From positions 41,343,096-41,407,095 of the forward strand of contig NC_091930.1 of assembly GCF_041260155.1 (NCBI RefSeq): a DNA stretch of 64,000 nucleotides, written 5' to 3'. Source of the DNA: Ptychodera flava (Eukaryota; Hemichordata; Enteropneusta; Ptychoderidae). Position numbers and translations under genes: made by a program. The notes beneath the pieces were generated by a model that saw only the letters and a program-made list of their open reading frames with translations, made no database searches and had not been told where the DNA came from. Below, piece after piece: positions 23,488 to 36,700 of this stretch (position 1 is its first letter; each line of letters starts with the position of its first letter).

Positions 23488-23628
23488 GGAAATAACGGAC
23501 GACGCGCTGACCATTAACGTTTATTGATGGGCAAAGGCGAGAGGGAAGCCAAAAATCAATGGGCGAGGCTTGCCGAGCCCGTTAATTTGGCTATCCTCGA
23601 GCCCGCGCCCTTAAAGTCTGTTATTTCC
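23488..23628. mobile_element. Foldback/MITE-like element
   Basis: The outer arms GGAAATAACGGAC (23488-23500) and GTCTGTTATTTCC (23616-23628) are inverted. A second inverted pair around GCCAAAAATCAATGGGC and GCCCGTTAATTTGGC surrounds the centre, so the 140 bp can fold into one interrupted hairpin. It is more GC-rich than its surroundings. Confidence 0.55.
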
Positions 23629-24584
23629 ACTTTATTATCAACGAACCCCGAAAAACTGTCAAGATTTACGAAAATTTTCCGTGCGAACGACAACGGGGCC
23701 GCAGAACCTGTCAGTGAGTCGTGCGCGCTGCAAAAATTTTGCAAACCCGGAGATGTTTTTTTTAAAAAAAGTGTCCAAACTTGGTCGACAAATGCCCCAT
23801 TTTATTTTGTGGTTGATTATGTACAAATCATAATTTTCGATGCAGCCGTAAAGTTACTGTGTTTACGGTATTATTCATATTCACGGGCATGAAAACGAGC
23901 CATTACTGTGTATTTGTGGGCAGTCACATACTTCAGCTCGACCAATTAAAAGCGAAGGACAGGGCATGGTAATGTAATAGAATGTACATGTGTTCTGAAA
24001 CTGAAATTCGTCCCCCTTCATTACGTTTTAGTACTCTAAACACTCTAAACACTGTTCGTCGTCATGAATCTCAAATCCCCGTATGAATTTTTTGAAAGTT
24101 TCATTGTCTGATAGGAATTTGCCGAGCAGCTTTGTGACCTTCAAGTCAATACACATAGCACTACTTCGCTTACAAGTCCATTTTCAGTCATTTCAGTGAC
24201 TCGGAATAAACATATCTTGTCCAAGCTGTACCATAACATCCACAGTATAGAGAATCAAGATATGTAGCAAAACGAACTCACCGGACAATGTAACCACACT
24301 CTCATCAACAATGCAATAAGTTGGAATCTCACATCACGTAGTGTATGTGTTGATTTTGTTGGTGTTTAATGTAGTACATGAACTCTGTCGTTGACTGAAG
24401 ATTCGCTTCCTGTTCGAATTTCGGTCGGATTCTTCGAAAATGAAAATCTCGTTATAGGCTTTCTTTTAAACACTGACTTTTGTCTGATTTCGTCTTTACA
24501 TTTATGTACTTTCAGTTAGATTTTTTTTATAAGCGTTCTTATCAAATGAACTTTAATAGCTTTCCTATATTATCTAAAATTAAC

Positions 24585-24790
24585 ACGATTGGAACTAATT
24601 TGGGACAATTGGATCTGTATATTTTTAAAATTTCTCGACAGTGTCGGGTTTCCTATGGGTAAATGTTGTAATATAACAAATTGCTCGGAAAAACAAGGGC
24701 ATAGCTTAAATAGACAAGCAGATGAATTATATTTGCAGATTAAACCGACATAAGTTCACTATCCAATTATCAAAAATTAGTTCCAATCGT
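24585..24790. repeat. Inverted repeat with 30-bp arms
   Basis: The arms at 24585-24614 and 24761-24790 are complementary at about 26 of 30 positions (ACGATTGGAACTAATTT and its complement). It is likely a small MITE; no target duplication was recognised. Confidence 0.45.
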
Positions 24791-26399
24791 TTTTCTCCTT
24801 ATATGAAAGTGCCGTGTTTTTCCACAACAAACATTCCACATATTAAGGTCACGAATGCGCGTCGGATAGAGAGAGTTGGACTCTCATACTTTTAAAATTC
24901 TGATTTGATCTACCACTTGTTGGGGTTCATTTTAAGGCTATTGATGTAAGAAACCTTTCACCGCCTTAGTTTTTTGAAAATTCAAAATTTATTTTTCATT
25001 TTTCCTCACTTAGTTTGCACGGGGTTGGTGGCCATTTTGAATTTCCAATCTCAGTAAATATTGCGTAATTTTTCTCTAGTACCGAAGTTTGCACGGTGAC
25101 TACCGTTTTTTATATTCTTGATTGCTAAAGAGAATGGTTGAAATATGCTTTGAGGAAAGTTTGAACAAAAGTTTGTCTTTCACTTTCGAAGCCGCGCATA
25201 CATCCTTAAATTTTAAAGCAGCATGAAAAAGTAACACATGCCAACGATGAACACATGACAGCTTACAAGGGCAGGAAATAACGTTTGCAATGAAACGCTT
25301 GACATATATCGAAAGAAAACCAAGACTTTCAGGTGTTGACCTCGTCAATTATTCTGTCACCCTATTGGTTTTTGACAATGATTTCACAAGTATTTACTAC
25401 CAACACAAATACATCGACATGCGAAATATAATCTATGTTTGCGTCTATGAGAAAAGGAAATGAACGCAAACTTTCATGCATTCAAAATCAGCCAGTTTCT
25501 TGAGGGTGGCTGATGTCATATAAACCTCTTTACTTTACCTTGGCAGATAATGTTTGTCTCATGCAAGCACTTATGATGATGACCATTTCATTTGATTTGA
25601 ACTGTTAGACTGCCCTTTAAAAACTCAGTCATCAATTTCCATTTCATATGTTGTCATAATTCGAAAATTCTTGTATCATATTTAATGCATCATGATTTAT
25701 TGATTTTTTAAAAAACTTTGTAAAGTGGGAGTATGTCGACCTTTTATCCCACAAATACTTACCGGATAATCTAATTCATAGCGATCTCCGGTTACTAAAA
25801 GGCATCATTTGAATAGGTCAGTATATGCATACCTATGCCAGGCTGCACCATACGATAAGAGGTCAACCATCGCTGTCATAATACAGATCTCTTAAATCGT
25901 GCGCTATGCTGATTTCATTATAGCTGAACACCACACGTGTCAAATCGTTACTTGATCAACTAGACACATTGATCGCTTTGAAATCGAAAGAACTAATTCA
26001 AGACAAACGAAAAATAGATGTATAGATAACTATGTAGCTAATCCACTTTACTTTGGTGCCAGTGTAACTGTACCTTGAGCTGCCCTTTGCGGTATTTTAA
26101 CGTCTGTCTAAAACAATCCACTTCAGGCTAACAGTCTTCACAGTGTTCCAAGCGTTTGATTCTGCTCGGGTAGTCAGGAGAACAGCAAGACATATTGGAT
26201 TCTGACTGACGTTGTGAAGTTGGGATTGATTCGGAGGAATCGATCCGGGGAACGAATTGACACATGTATATATACTAAAAGGATTTTTACTATAGGCCTA
26301 TCCATACATTAGACTGTATGCAAAGGGTTACAAACACATAAAAGTAAATAAAGATGAAGTTATATAAGGGATTGTCTGCGCACTGATTGGGAAAGCTGT

Positions 26400-26530
26400 C
26401 CGCCTGCCAACCTCTCTGTCTGTCTGTCTACCCCTTTGTTTGTGTGTCTGCCTGTCCTGTCCCTCTATCCCTATATCTATCTCTGTCTGTCTTTCTGTCC
26501 CTGTATCTCTTACTCTCTCCCGCTCTCTTT
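26400..26530. repeat. Imperfect TCTG/CT-rich microsatellite
   Basis: Repeated TCTG, CTGTC and TCTC motifs. The open frames through it encode only low-complexity peptide. Confidence 0.7.
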
Positions 26531-27590
26531 CTGTCACATGACTCACGATAATTGTGGTATGTATAGTATTACATAGAGAGGTTCACCAGATATACGAATG
26601 AGACGGATACCGCAGTTTAATCAACTTGCGGTTCTTTTATTGCACTTATATTCTTTTGAACATTCGCTGTCAATTTATTGTATTTTCAAAGAAAATAAGA
26701 AAACAAGATAGTTGTCCTTGTGAGATCTCACTTGTCTATCATGGGTTACAAGTTCAAAATTTACCTTAATTATCATTATCATTATCTATCATTATTAATA
26801 TCACTATCAATACCTCATTATGTAAATGCCAAGTATTTGGCCTATAAGACGAAAAAACATACGGACATAATAATTTTTTTGTAAATGCCGATAAATTTTG
26901 AAATTTCTTTTATTGTGACTGATTCTCACATGTCCCTTTTGGCTGCTGAGATATCAAGACAGAAACTCATCATAAATAGAATATAAAAGCCTGTCAAGGC
27001 TGAGTTACTTTGTATTTGAGTCTTTAATGGCATTTTCTTGCCGTTTCCTGCAAACACAACTAGAGTGTCATGTTTGTGTAGTTATGTTATGAAGAGAAGA
27101 TTCACAACAAACATTTCAGCATTCCGAAAAGGTTGCATTTGTCATTTAAGTTCATCTGAAGTAACAACATTTCAAACTTACGAAATAGATCTTTCAAATC
27201 AGACAATATGAAGCAATGCCTACTGACCATAAGTCATTGTTTCTTGACGATGATTGTCCGAGACTTTTAGATGATCAAACAATCGCATTCGATTAAGACA
27301 AGTTTCTCATCGAAGTATTATCTGCGCTACTGACTCTCGGCATGTTGGAGCCCTCATGAAAACAGAGCAGCAACCTTCCCGCAGATAGACATTTTTCCTC
27401 GACGAATAAAGTACGGAAGAACGTAGCAGGTAACTGGCAGAAAAGTGCTCTCAGCTGGAACAACTGTTACCCTCTGCATAGAGACGCCTACGCAGATTAC
27501 GCAATACCATCACGGCATCTACAAAAAAGATCAATCGTCAAAAGTTGTCACTGTCATATATTCACACCTATACTAAAATAAGAATACGTA

Positions 27591-27591
27591 C

Positions 27592-27638
<47 letters not shown>

Positions 27639-27652
27639 CATAGATACATAGG
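27591..27652. repeat. (GATA)n microsatellite
   Basis: A GATA run of about 60 bp, followed by degenerate CATA motifs to about 27740. Confidence 0.85.
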
Positions 27653-27951
27653 CCTACATACATACTTACATACATTCATACATAATAGACATAAAGACAT
27701 AGTTGCATACATACATACAGTCAAACATATAGACATACATATGTATACACAGACAAAATTTAACAGATAGACGGAGAGTCTCGCTCCTACGTTCACACAT
27801 TGTTTATGTAGGGAACGTAGTACATACAATTGTTATGCGAATTTGCAAACCACAGCGAATGTGAGTGAGTGGGCAATGCTGCACCCATAGGTTGATGATT
27901 TCTGCCATATTAGGTGATGAAAGCGCCGAGCTTGGCGCTTTTCCCCATGAT

Positions 27952-30086
27952 TCAAAATACATTATGTTCGTGGTGCCTAATAAATTGAGAAGGTGGTTTT
28001 TCAGGAATAAGCGACCCCAAAGCTGGCATATCTGTAAAAATTAGCCTTGATGAACTTCCCTTTAAATACTATCCAAACCTACCCTTGATATTCATTCTTT
28101 TTGAAGGCTCCTGGTGTTTAAGTCCGTTTGCGACCCTTTGATACTCCTCCGGGCAGTCATCTGGCAAGGATTCACCTTGAATAAAAGATAAGTTGACACA
28201 ATTAAGCAGCTCTTTTGGTACGATTTTCAAGGAAAATAACCAACAACTTGCGATCATCCAAAACTCTCTCACGTGTTTCATGTTTACTTCCTCTACCAGT
28301 TTTAAACAGTCAATAACAGTAGCCATATTTTATATCGCAATCGAAATCAGACTGTATCAAGATTCTAGAAATATAATATGGAATTCTGTCAGAATCGACA
28401 ACATGGGCAACAACTAGGCGTAAATTGGTACACTGAACATTCAATTAACATTTTATCGAAATGATGAATGATGACTAAACATAATACAAACTAAGAATAC
28501 AATCTAAAGCTTATTCGTACACATCATAATTTCCTTGCTTAATATTTACGTTCACTGACTTCCTGATTACAGAAAATGACAAAAGCACCATTTGTACCTT
28601 CAGTTGGGGATTTTCCTGTAGCGATTTCATAGCAAATCTCTCCTGCCCTGCAAGGAAAGTAAAAACACATTCCATTGCGAAACGACTGTAAAAAACGTTA
28701 AGAAGATTTAAACAGTGTGATTTTACTAAAAGTCATATTTGTCAATATATTAACTTTTGAGAAAAACTCAATATTTTAGTTAGTATGTTACAGAAACAAT
28801 ATATCATACACATAATCAAGGACTTACCCAAAACATTCTGTTTCTACTCCGTATGTAGCCGGTGGTGCAGATAAATAACCCGGGGGCATATATGAACAGT
28901 TTTTGTTCTTCAGATATTCACTGGCCAATTCAGGAAGGTCGGTGAAATCAAAATCGTACACCTGTGTGTGTGAAAAAGCAAATATGTGCTATGGGTAGTC
29001 AACAGTTGCGTACACGCGTGCAACAACAGGCAAACAAATACTCAATTTTACTTGACCTTTTATATATAGCGATAAAAAGTATTTTATTTGTTTCACAATA
29101 AAGTTATAATAGACTGTGATGGCATTATATTAAAGCAATATGCCATCACAGTTACTAGCGATCACTCAGTGCTTACAGGCGCCGTCAATCTTTTGTACAG
29201 TGGTAAAAAAATTGGTATTGCTGACTGCACATGCTGTAATGAAGATACCTTAGTTGACAGCTGTAATAACAGAAACTCATCACACACCTTGACCTGCCCA
29301 TCCCCTCCGACAAGAAATTTGTGACTTGAGATCTTTCCTAACACAGTTTGCTGGTCACAGTCATGTAATAGTTGTAAGCATTCACATACGCCCAAAGCGA
29401 GATCCACTCTCGTTGTCCACTCACAGCTTCCAGAATGCGTGCTTATTACATTCCTCAACGAACCCCTTTCCTCGTATTCCATCACGAGCCAGTGTGTATC
29501 TGCCAGTTTCAAAGATATAGGTGGTTCTCAAAAGGTGACCCTAAATCTACATCTCACTCTGAGTCTCTCAGTAATCAGATTTGATATGTACTTCTATGCA
29601 TTGAGTGTTTCTTACATAAAATTATTTCCGATGTTGAGACCTTTGCAAAAGGGTCAAAGAAAACATCAAATGCATTTTGAACGCACCAGCCTTTCGATGG
29701 CTTCGTCGGTTGAAAATAGTATTTAAATCGATAGGCATTCGATCTGCATATTGAATACATACAGTCCCTAATGCGTTGATAAATTGCACATAGTGGCCTA
29801 CCTGTCTCCACATCGTCCACTACACCTCTAACCTTAACATAGTGCCTGCTGTCACAAGAAGTCATTCGGTGAAAGCATCTGTATAGCATATTACGACTGC
29901 AGTTCTGATTCCTTAAAGAAACCAAATGGCTACTTAAAAGCCTTGCTTTATAAACCCCAAACATACCTGTATGCCGAGCAACAATGATAGATACAGTAAT
30001 ACCTATGACACCGATAATTCCTCTACCACCACCACCATCAACATCAACAACAACAACGTCTTCATCTGTAAGAGTTATATCTTTTA
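27952..30086 (-). CDS. Gene 1, exons 10-16: pseudokinase domain
   Basis: The N-lobe exon 10 has a Gly-rich stretch (DGGGGRGIIGVIG) and no clear VAIK lysine (IIVARHTG). Exon 11 is helix C to strand 4. Exon 12 has the hinge THWLVMEYEERGSL and helix E. Where active kinases have HRDLKxxN, this protein reads LGKISSHKF, so the catalytic Asp and the metal-binding Asn are missing. DFG is replaced by DFD (KVYDFDF, across exons 12/13), and APE is replaced by PPG. Exon 14 keeps the helix-F motif CYEIATGKSPTE. Exon 15 has LPDDCPEEY and the end-of-kinase motif EPSKR. The last exon adds a 26-codon tail ending at TGA (27954-27952). It should not transfer phosphate; nucleotide binding is doubtful. Confidence 0.75.
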
Positions 30087-30638
30087 CTTCACGAATATAA
30101 AAAAGAAACATCAAATTAACACTTACTATATGTTATCTTTGTCATTACTAAAAACTTTTGTGATGTCATACCTCAGATTATTATTTATAATATATCGGAT
30201 TATCAAGCATTGTGGCCCAAGATGATTTCTACATCTACAGATGCATGTGCATCGATAAAATAATAAAATCATAGCAATGATATACCCCCTCCTGACCCAT
30301 AATGGACGTAAGCAAACTTTGCACTACGTAATGTACTCTCATCCGCCTCGTACATTATGTTGTACAAAGTTTGCTTTCGTCCATTATGGGCAGGAAGGAG
30401 GTACATTATTGCTTTAATGTATGTATGGGTAAGGAGATATGTTTAGAACAATTTATTTATTTCAAACCGATGTCTTGGAATATACTCTTTTACAGCAACA
30501 GTTTCTCCAGCGAACTTGCTCGTCTTACAGAACTAGTATCTGTCCCATCCATTGAAGTCAATTCAGAGATGTCATCTCTTGATAAGTTGAAGTTTCCCAG
30601 TTCTTGGCAAACTAGTGCTTCTGCTGTTTAAATAAATA

Positions 30639-30700
<62 letters not shown>

Positions 30701-33700
30701 CATGTAAGTCCAGCTATATGATGGAATTCCATGTATCATAATTATAACCATTCATGACATTGAACAAGAAAATGGACCTCTAAGAGGTAAACAATATTTT
30801 TCAGTCAAAACACATTGATTGGCAGTCATATATTTCTATCATACCTTACATATTATTGTAATTTAGCCGTAGCGACTTACGGTTGCATGTACCACAATTT
30901 GTCATGATTCTTTCCATTTGGCACATTTTGGACTCTTTCAAGGAATTTCTATATTCAGAACACTGAGCTTCCATTGCTTTGACCTTCTGCTTTTCTTCCT
31001 TTAGTTTCGTCTCCAGTTCAAGACACTCTTTCTCATACAGGGCACTTTTTTCTTCCATGCGGTCTCCTGTACGGTATAAAGAGACAACTCTCAGAAGGAA
31101 TGCAAACAATATCTATGTGAGCTAAAATAGTACATACAAAATCCACCCAATTATATTGTTAGACTCCTTTCCAAAAGCTCTATCTCTGACCGAGAATCAC
31201 CAGTTTATCTTTAAAACGAAGTCTCTATTAAATTTCCTTAGCAGGTACTGATTTTGAATTTTCAACAATCTTCTTTATGCATAAACATTATGAGCTTGCA
31301 GTAGGGTGTTTTTCTCACCAATATTTTACCAGGATAAATGAAACGGAATGTACATATTTTCAGTAAATTATAATACATGTGCACTATGTTTGAACTGTTG
31401 AAAAAAGTACATCGATCATAGACAAATATTATCAAGCGTTTTGACTGGTTTTTAATAAGATTTGAATTTGACGCTATTTTCATAGATGTTTTAAAACATC
31501 CTGCAAGAGGGATATCCTGAAAATACTGTCCCTATTTTTCAATGGTTGGATTTTGCATGCATTTATTAAAATATACCATTAATTACCGTAGTTTTTCAGT
31601 TCAAGTACAAGTTTTTCTAAGTTTGTTGTTTTCTTGAACTGTGTTCGTATGCTATTCATGTCACATTCGAGAACTTCGATACGCTTGAGACACTCCCTGA
31701 GAAGTTGCTCCAATCTTTCCATATCGTATTCAACTTTTCTGGTATCTTGCGGTCGACAGTCTTCATTTTCTACAGACCTGTACTTTGTTTGTAAAACTGT
31801 ATGACAATAAAAGTAAGAAAATTATTGAAAAAATTGGTTGTAAAATGTAATTATTATTGAATAAATGGAATTATAAGACTTTTTTGAAACAAATTAATAA
31901 CAATAATAGCAATATCTGTATGATGTCCTTAGATAAATTGTCAGTGAAAATATTTTTCGTTTCAAATTGTTCGCCTAAAACAAATTATAGGCCTTCCAAC
32001 CAATCTCCTTATGTGAATAGTCTAGGCGGTATTACGTTTTTGCATTTCCGCAACTTCATTCTTCATCTTGTGTATTTCCATTTCCTATTCGTTATCAACT
32101 CCTGTTGTGAAGCATTTTCAAGACGTAATATCATGACTTGGTCTTCAAGTTGTTTCTTATCTTTCTGCAGTTCACCCCTCTCTTCTTCCAATATTTTTTG
32201 CTTCACTGATGGTTGTGTCGACTTTGCTCACCACTTAGCCCCCGATTCGTAACTGAACCAGAATATAAACGACATCAAGGAGAACGGTTGAATGTGAAGA
32301 TTTAAATAATCAAGAGCGTCGAATATTATAATATGCACAAAATATTGATAATTGTAGCACATCACTCTCTTTAATAGGACAGTTTGTATATTTGAAAGTT
32401 ATCAAAGACAGCCAACACTGTAGGTAATAAATTCCCATGACGCAAATGCAGTAATTCCAAAATTGATGGAAGAAAAACATTACAAAGGATCCATTTGTTT
32501 ACCGAAAGTAGAAATATATCCTAATATTATGCCCTTATTTCCTTAACTGAAACTGAACACATTTTATGAACGTTAACTTAACATGACTTATCATTTATCC
32601 AGCACTCCTCATTCTATAGTTTCATTTTATTTTATTTTTTACTGAATATATTAAACCTTCACCATACACGTTATGGCTACAATCCTATTTGAATATTCAT
32701 CTATCACAAACCTGACTCTTCCCTTTGTTCGGTGACAGTTTTAAATTCAGCGATAGATTCCTCTTGAAAAACCTATTACCAAAAAACAATGCATAATTGT
32801 TTATGGTCATCCGGCCATACAGAATGTTCAGATTCGTTGTAATTTTAAACAGTCGAAATATGAGTCATACAGAGACAAATAGATCTAGCTGCAGATTATA
32901 CAGGGGAAGACCTGAGTCTTCCCTTAAAAACAAAAACTATGAGTCTTTACTGAAAAGTAATCAAAACAATAAGGAGTTACAACGTCAGTAACTTTATCAG
33001 ACAGACAACATACAGCGCCACCTGCAGGTAGAGGTCTAGAGGTCATCCCTCACGCTCAGACTGATCTTAATTTGCCCTCTGCTACTGTCCCTCATCTGAG
33101 AGTTCAAACTGTAGCTATATTTTATATTATTCATCATTTTGATGCTGTGCACTTGGAACATTCTTACATTGTGCGTTTAGGTATTATGCGTGCTATAACC
33201 CCTTGAGAAAATTCATATTTTAAGAACACGTACGAACCTTCTTTTCCTACTAAGTGCGATAAGGTGGATGTGACATGTTTTGTTATTGGATTAAACTTGA
33301 ATTAACGTCAAATGATGGAATTTGTTGCTTTACTGTTGCCTTACAACGTTTGATCACAGTCTTAACAATGATCTCTCTAACAAAAATGTTTGACCAACGG
33401 ATTTGTACTTGTCGTTTGTCATGATGACCGTTCAATATATAGGGTTTCAAGGCATGTGCTAGGGCTTCATTGCATCGCGTGCACTGTTCGGGTGTTCGCC
33501 CAATTTGTGCATGACCTTGATAGCGCATGGTTCCAAACATACTTTTATTGATGTTAAGCGTTTCAGGTCGGCTATTAACTTGCGCCGCCCTGCTGACAGT
33601 ATACTGTGTTTAGACATTTATTCCAAGCATTATTTTGTATTTAATTATTCAACTCACTTAGCAATAAAAACCCAGCGACAAAAAGTAAGCTTAAGCATGA

Positions 33701-36700
33701 AATCTCACCTCACTGCACACAAAGAAATTGTACAACTCCACGTCTCCCGGCGGCTCCTCATCTTTCACCTTTGTCCTCACAACCTGTCTACAGCTAGATG
33801 TATAAATGAAAATTCCGTTGGCTCAATATAGCGCTTTGGCGGAAAATTCTGAAGATGTCTAATTGTTCACGTATCATTGTTGTTTTGAATTATGTGTGCA
33901 TTTCTTCATTAAAAACATTATGGTAGCACAAAACAATTAAAGGTTATAAATGTTACACCAAAAAATAAATAATATACATATACCTGCCAAAGTAGCTAAT
34001 ATATGAATTAATCCAGCAATCAATCTATCAATGGATCGATTAACAGATATATCATAGGTCGATCGATGAACACACATACAAATACATATGAAAATAAATT
34101 AAATACATACATGCCCGCCTACCTGCCTGCCTAGCTACCTAGCTACCTGCCTGCCTACCTTTCAACCTACCTTCATACACATACATACGTAAGTACGTAC
34201 GTACGTACGTACGTACGTACGTACGTACGTACGTACGTACGTACGTACGTACATACATACATACATACATACATACATACATACATACATACATACATAC
34301 ATACATACATACATACATACATACATACATACATACATACATACATACATACATACATACATACATACATACATACATACATACATACATACATACATAC
34401 ATAGCATTCCCTTCTATTCCAATAATTTTGTTTTTACCTTCACTTTCTTCATACTGAATTACCGCAATCTTCTTTTCTTGGTCCATATTTTTACTTATCG
34501 TATCCCCTCCGCCAATTTTAGGACGACTGTAAAATACGTCTATGTCATCCAAGGTTGTGCTCTTGTGTTTAATATTTTTAACTAGTAGGAAAGATCTTTT
34601 AAACACCTTCATGACTACCACTCTTTCTCGTGTTCGCAACATTTCCTTCAGGGTTTGAAAATCTATAATATCGGAAAAAATATATCGAATGTTAGGCTTG
34701 TAAAATGATATGAAGTACACCAAATGTAGAATTCTGATGAAATAGGTACAGAAAGAAGTAGTGTACTTGCATTCTTAACGAATTAATTAACAACCAACGA
34801 TAAAATCAAAGTCAGACATAAAGATTTCACCGATGAGTGATCAACACTCAGATACACAACGAAAGCTTGAGGTAAGCAGAAGATCTTAAAACTTACTAAC
34901 CAACAATCTTATGTGAGTAAGTAGCGATCACCGACGTCTTATTTATTCTCTCCAATGCTGGTTCCTCTTTTCCTTTAACACAATGTCGAAGCATTTTTAA
35001 AATCTGTTCATCGCTCAAGTCTTCTGTTAACCACATAAACAATAATGAATTCTCATCTCTACGGGCATGGGCACACAGTGTTGGCACAAACTTGTTAACG
35101 AAAACGTCATCTCCGACGAAGCGGTGCTCCAAGTCTTCAAGCAGACGATCAACTTCCAGTAATGAAAGGGAAAAAAGAAATATTACTCGATGCATTATGT
35201 TGCATATCTACAAACTTGCACTTGAGATGAATCCTTAAACAAATTGACAAACAAACGCATCCATATGTTGAGCATGTCACTTACCGAATTTAGTCTGACA
35301 TTGCAAAATAACACTTTTATCTTCCCTGTAAATGTATTCTATTCCTTTGATGTGTCCGGAATTTATGCCGGAGCCCAATGTGTCCATCACCTGTTTGTAG
35401 CTGTCTGCATTGCGAAAGCGAAGTTGTATGCTATTTCTGGCGCTTGGGACATCCGAGTCTAGAATAAATTATGTGAGTTACATTTTATGAAACAAAATAA
35501 CATTACTTTTTCTGACAAAACTCTACGACCTCGGAGGGCACTCTCCGGCGTGCCGAATGTACAATTACCAAGGGGATACGGTGTATTCTGTCGCCAGAAC
35601 TTTTCCGTGCTTCGTTCGGAAAGTACAAGCAGAGTACACTGTATACCTTAGGAAATAACTTGGAAACGCCAAAGAGCGCCCTCCGAGGACATGGATTCTG
35701 TTATATTACATAGGTTCCCGAACTTTGTCGATCACCGTCGAAAGAAAGATAATCGTGAATCGGTCCGACTGCATATAGATTTTTTAAATAGCGCATTGAT
35801 ATGCTGTGAATGACCCTTTTCATCAGCTGCGAGCTCACTGATTGGCTAAGGGAAACTTTTCACCATTTATATGCGAATATTTTGATGCGGAGTTCATTCT
35901 GTCACTGTGTATCCCTTTCGATTAAGAAAAAACAAACCAGATGCAAACAAACAGAAATCTGAAATACTTTTAAGACATGTGAACAAAATTGGCATTTAGA
36001 GCAACAAGATCAACTGTGATGAACTGGCAACACCATTGCAAGGATTGCCAAGTACTGATCGGCGCGTTGTCTTCAGGAGCCGATCTATCGCTCGCGTTGC
36101 TGGCCATGCCAACAGATGGCAACAGATATTTGCCATGGCCGACACTGGTGGCTACACTCTCGCTTGTCGATGTTCTCGGTCACGGGTTGAATTTGTTATC
36201 AGCTCCACTCAACGTTTTACTCATTTGCCGTTGTTGATCTTCGTTGGCTATTGATTTGATAACTGGATACCGAATATAGCTTATACTCTTCGTCACTATG
36301 ATATCGTACGCTGACGTAAACTTTAGCAAGTAGTGGGTCAATCTTGACTGGTGGAATACTCACGAGGCTACTAGTTTCCGTTGTTATTGTCCGACGCCGT
36401 TAGACGAAAACGACAACTTCGCGACCCGTTTTCATAACGTTACGATGTTTTTGTTTGTTTTGCAACCCAACCAAAGCGTTGACATTTTCGGTCGAGACTA
36501 CTGCAACAAATCTTGCGGATGTCGACGGCTTTATCCTAGATTTCGCCGCTACCAATTCCATCGTAGTCACAGTTTTTCCTTCCGTCCATGCCAAGATATT
36601 CGTTTCACTTCGATAAACAAGTTCTGATTCTGAATGTTCAAAAATAAAAACAGTTCTGCAAATCGCAATAATTATGTTTTCTCGACAAGTATACAATCCG

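Larger units (their letters stand above)
21139..27951. other. Intergenic region with small foldbacks and microsatellites
   Basis: This 6.8 kb separates the NID gene from the 3' end of pseudokinase gene 1. Apart from the foldbacks and microsatellites listed separately I see no supported exon or RNA gene. The two genes converge on it. Confidence 0.5.

Noticed and set aside
26328-26546. 72-codon - strand frame rich in RERE and RQTD
   Set aside because: It is a translation of a TCTG/TC microsatellite.
28069-28326. 85-codon - strand open frame overlapping gene 1 exon 15
   Set aside because: Only its end is exon 15. The rest is intron read-through, and the acceptor at 28176 defines the exon.
33283-33540. 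85-codon - strand open frame in the intron after exon 4 of gene 1
   Set aside because: No recognisable motif, and it does not join the neighbouring exons in phase.
33709-33793. Exon-like - strand stretch (TKVKDEEPPGDVELYNFF) with acceptor and donor
   Set aside because: Its phase fits neither exon 4 nor exon 5 of gene 1, which join directly in frame. It could be a rare alternative exon, but nothing supports it.
34162-34410. Open frames encoding repeated MYVC and TYVR peptides on the - strand
   Set aside because: They are translations of the CATA/GTAC microsatellite in the intron after exon 4. The real coding part of that region ends at 34438.
36400-36696. 98-codon - strand open frame upstream of gene 1 exon 2
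   Set aside because: It was considered as the first exon, but the ATG exon at 38532-38481 has a consensus donor and the exact phase needed.
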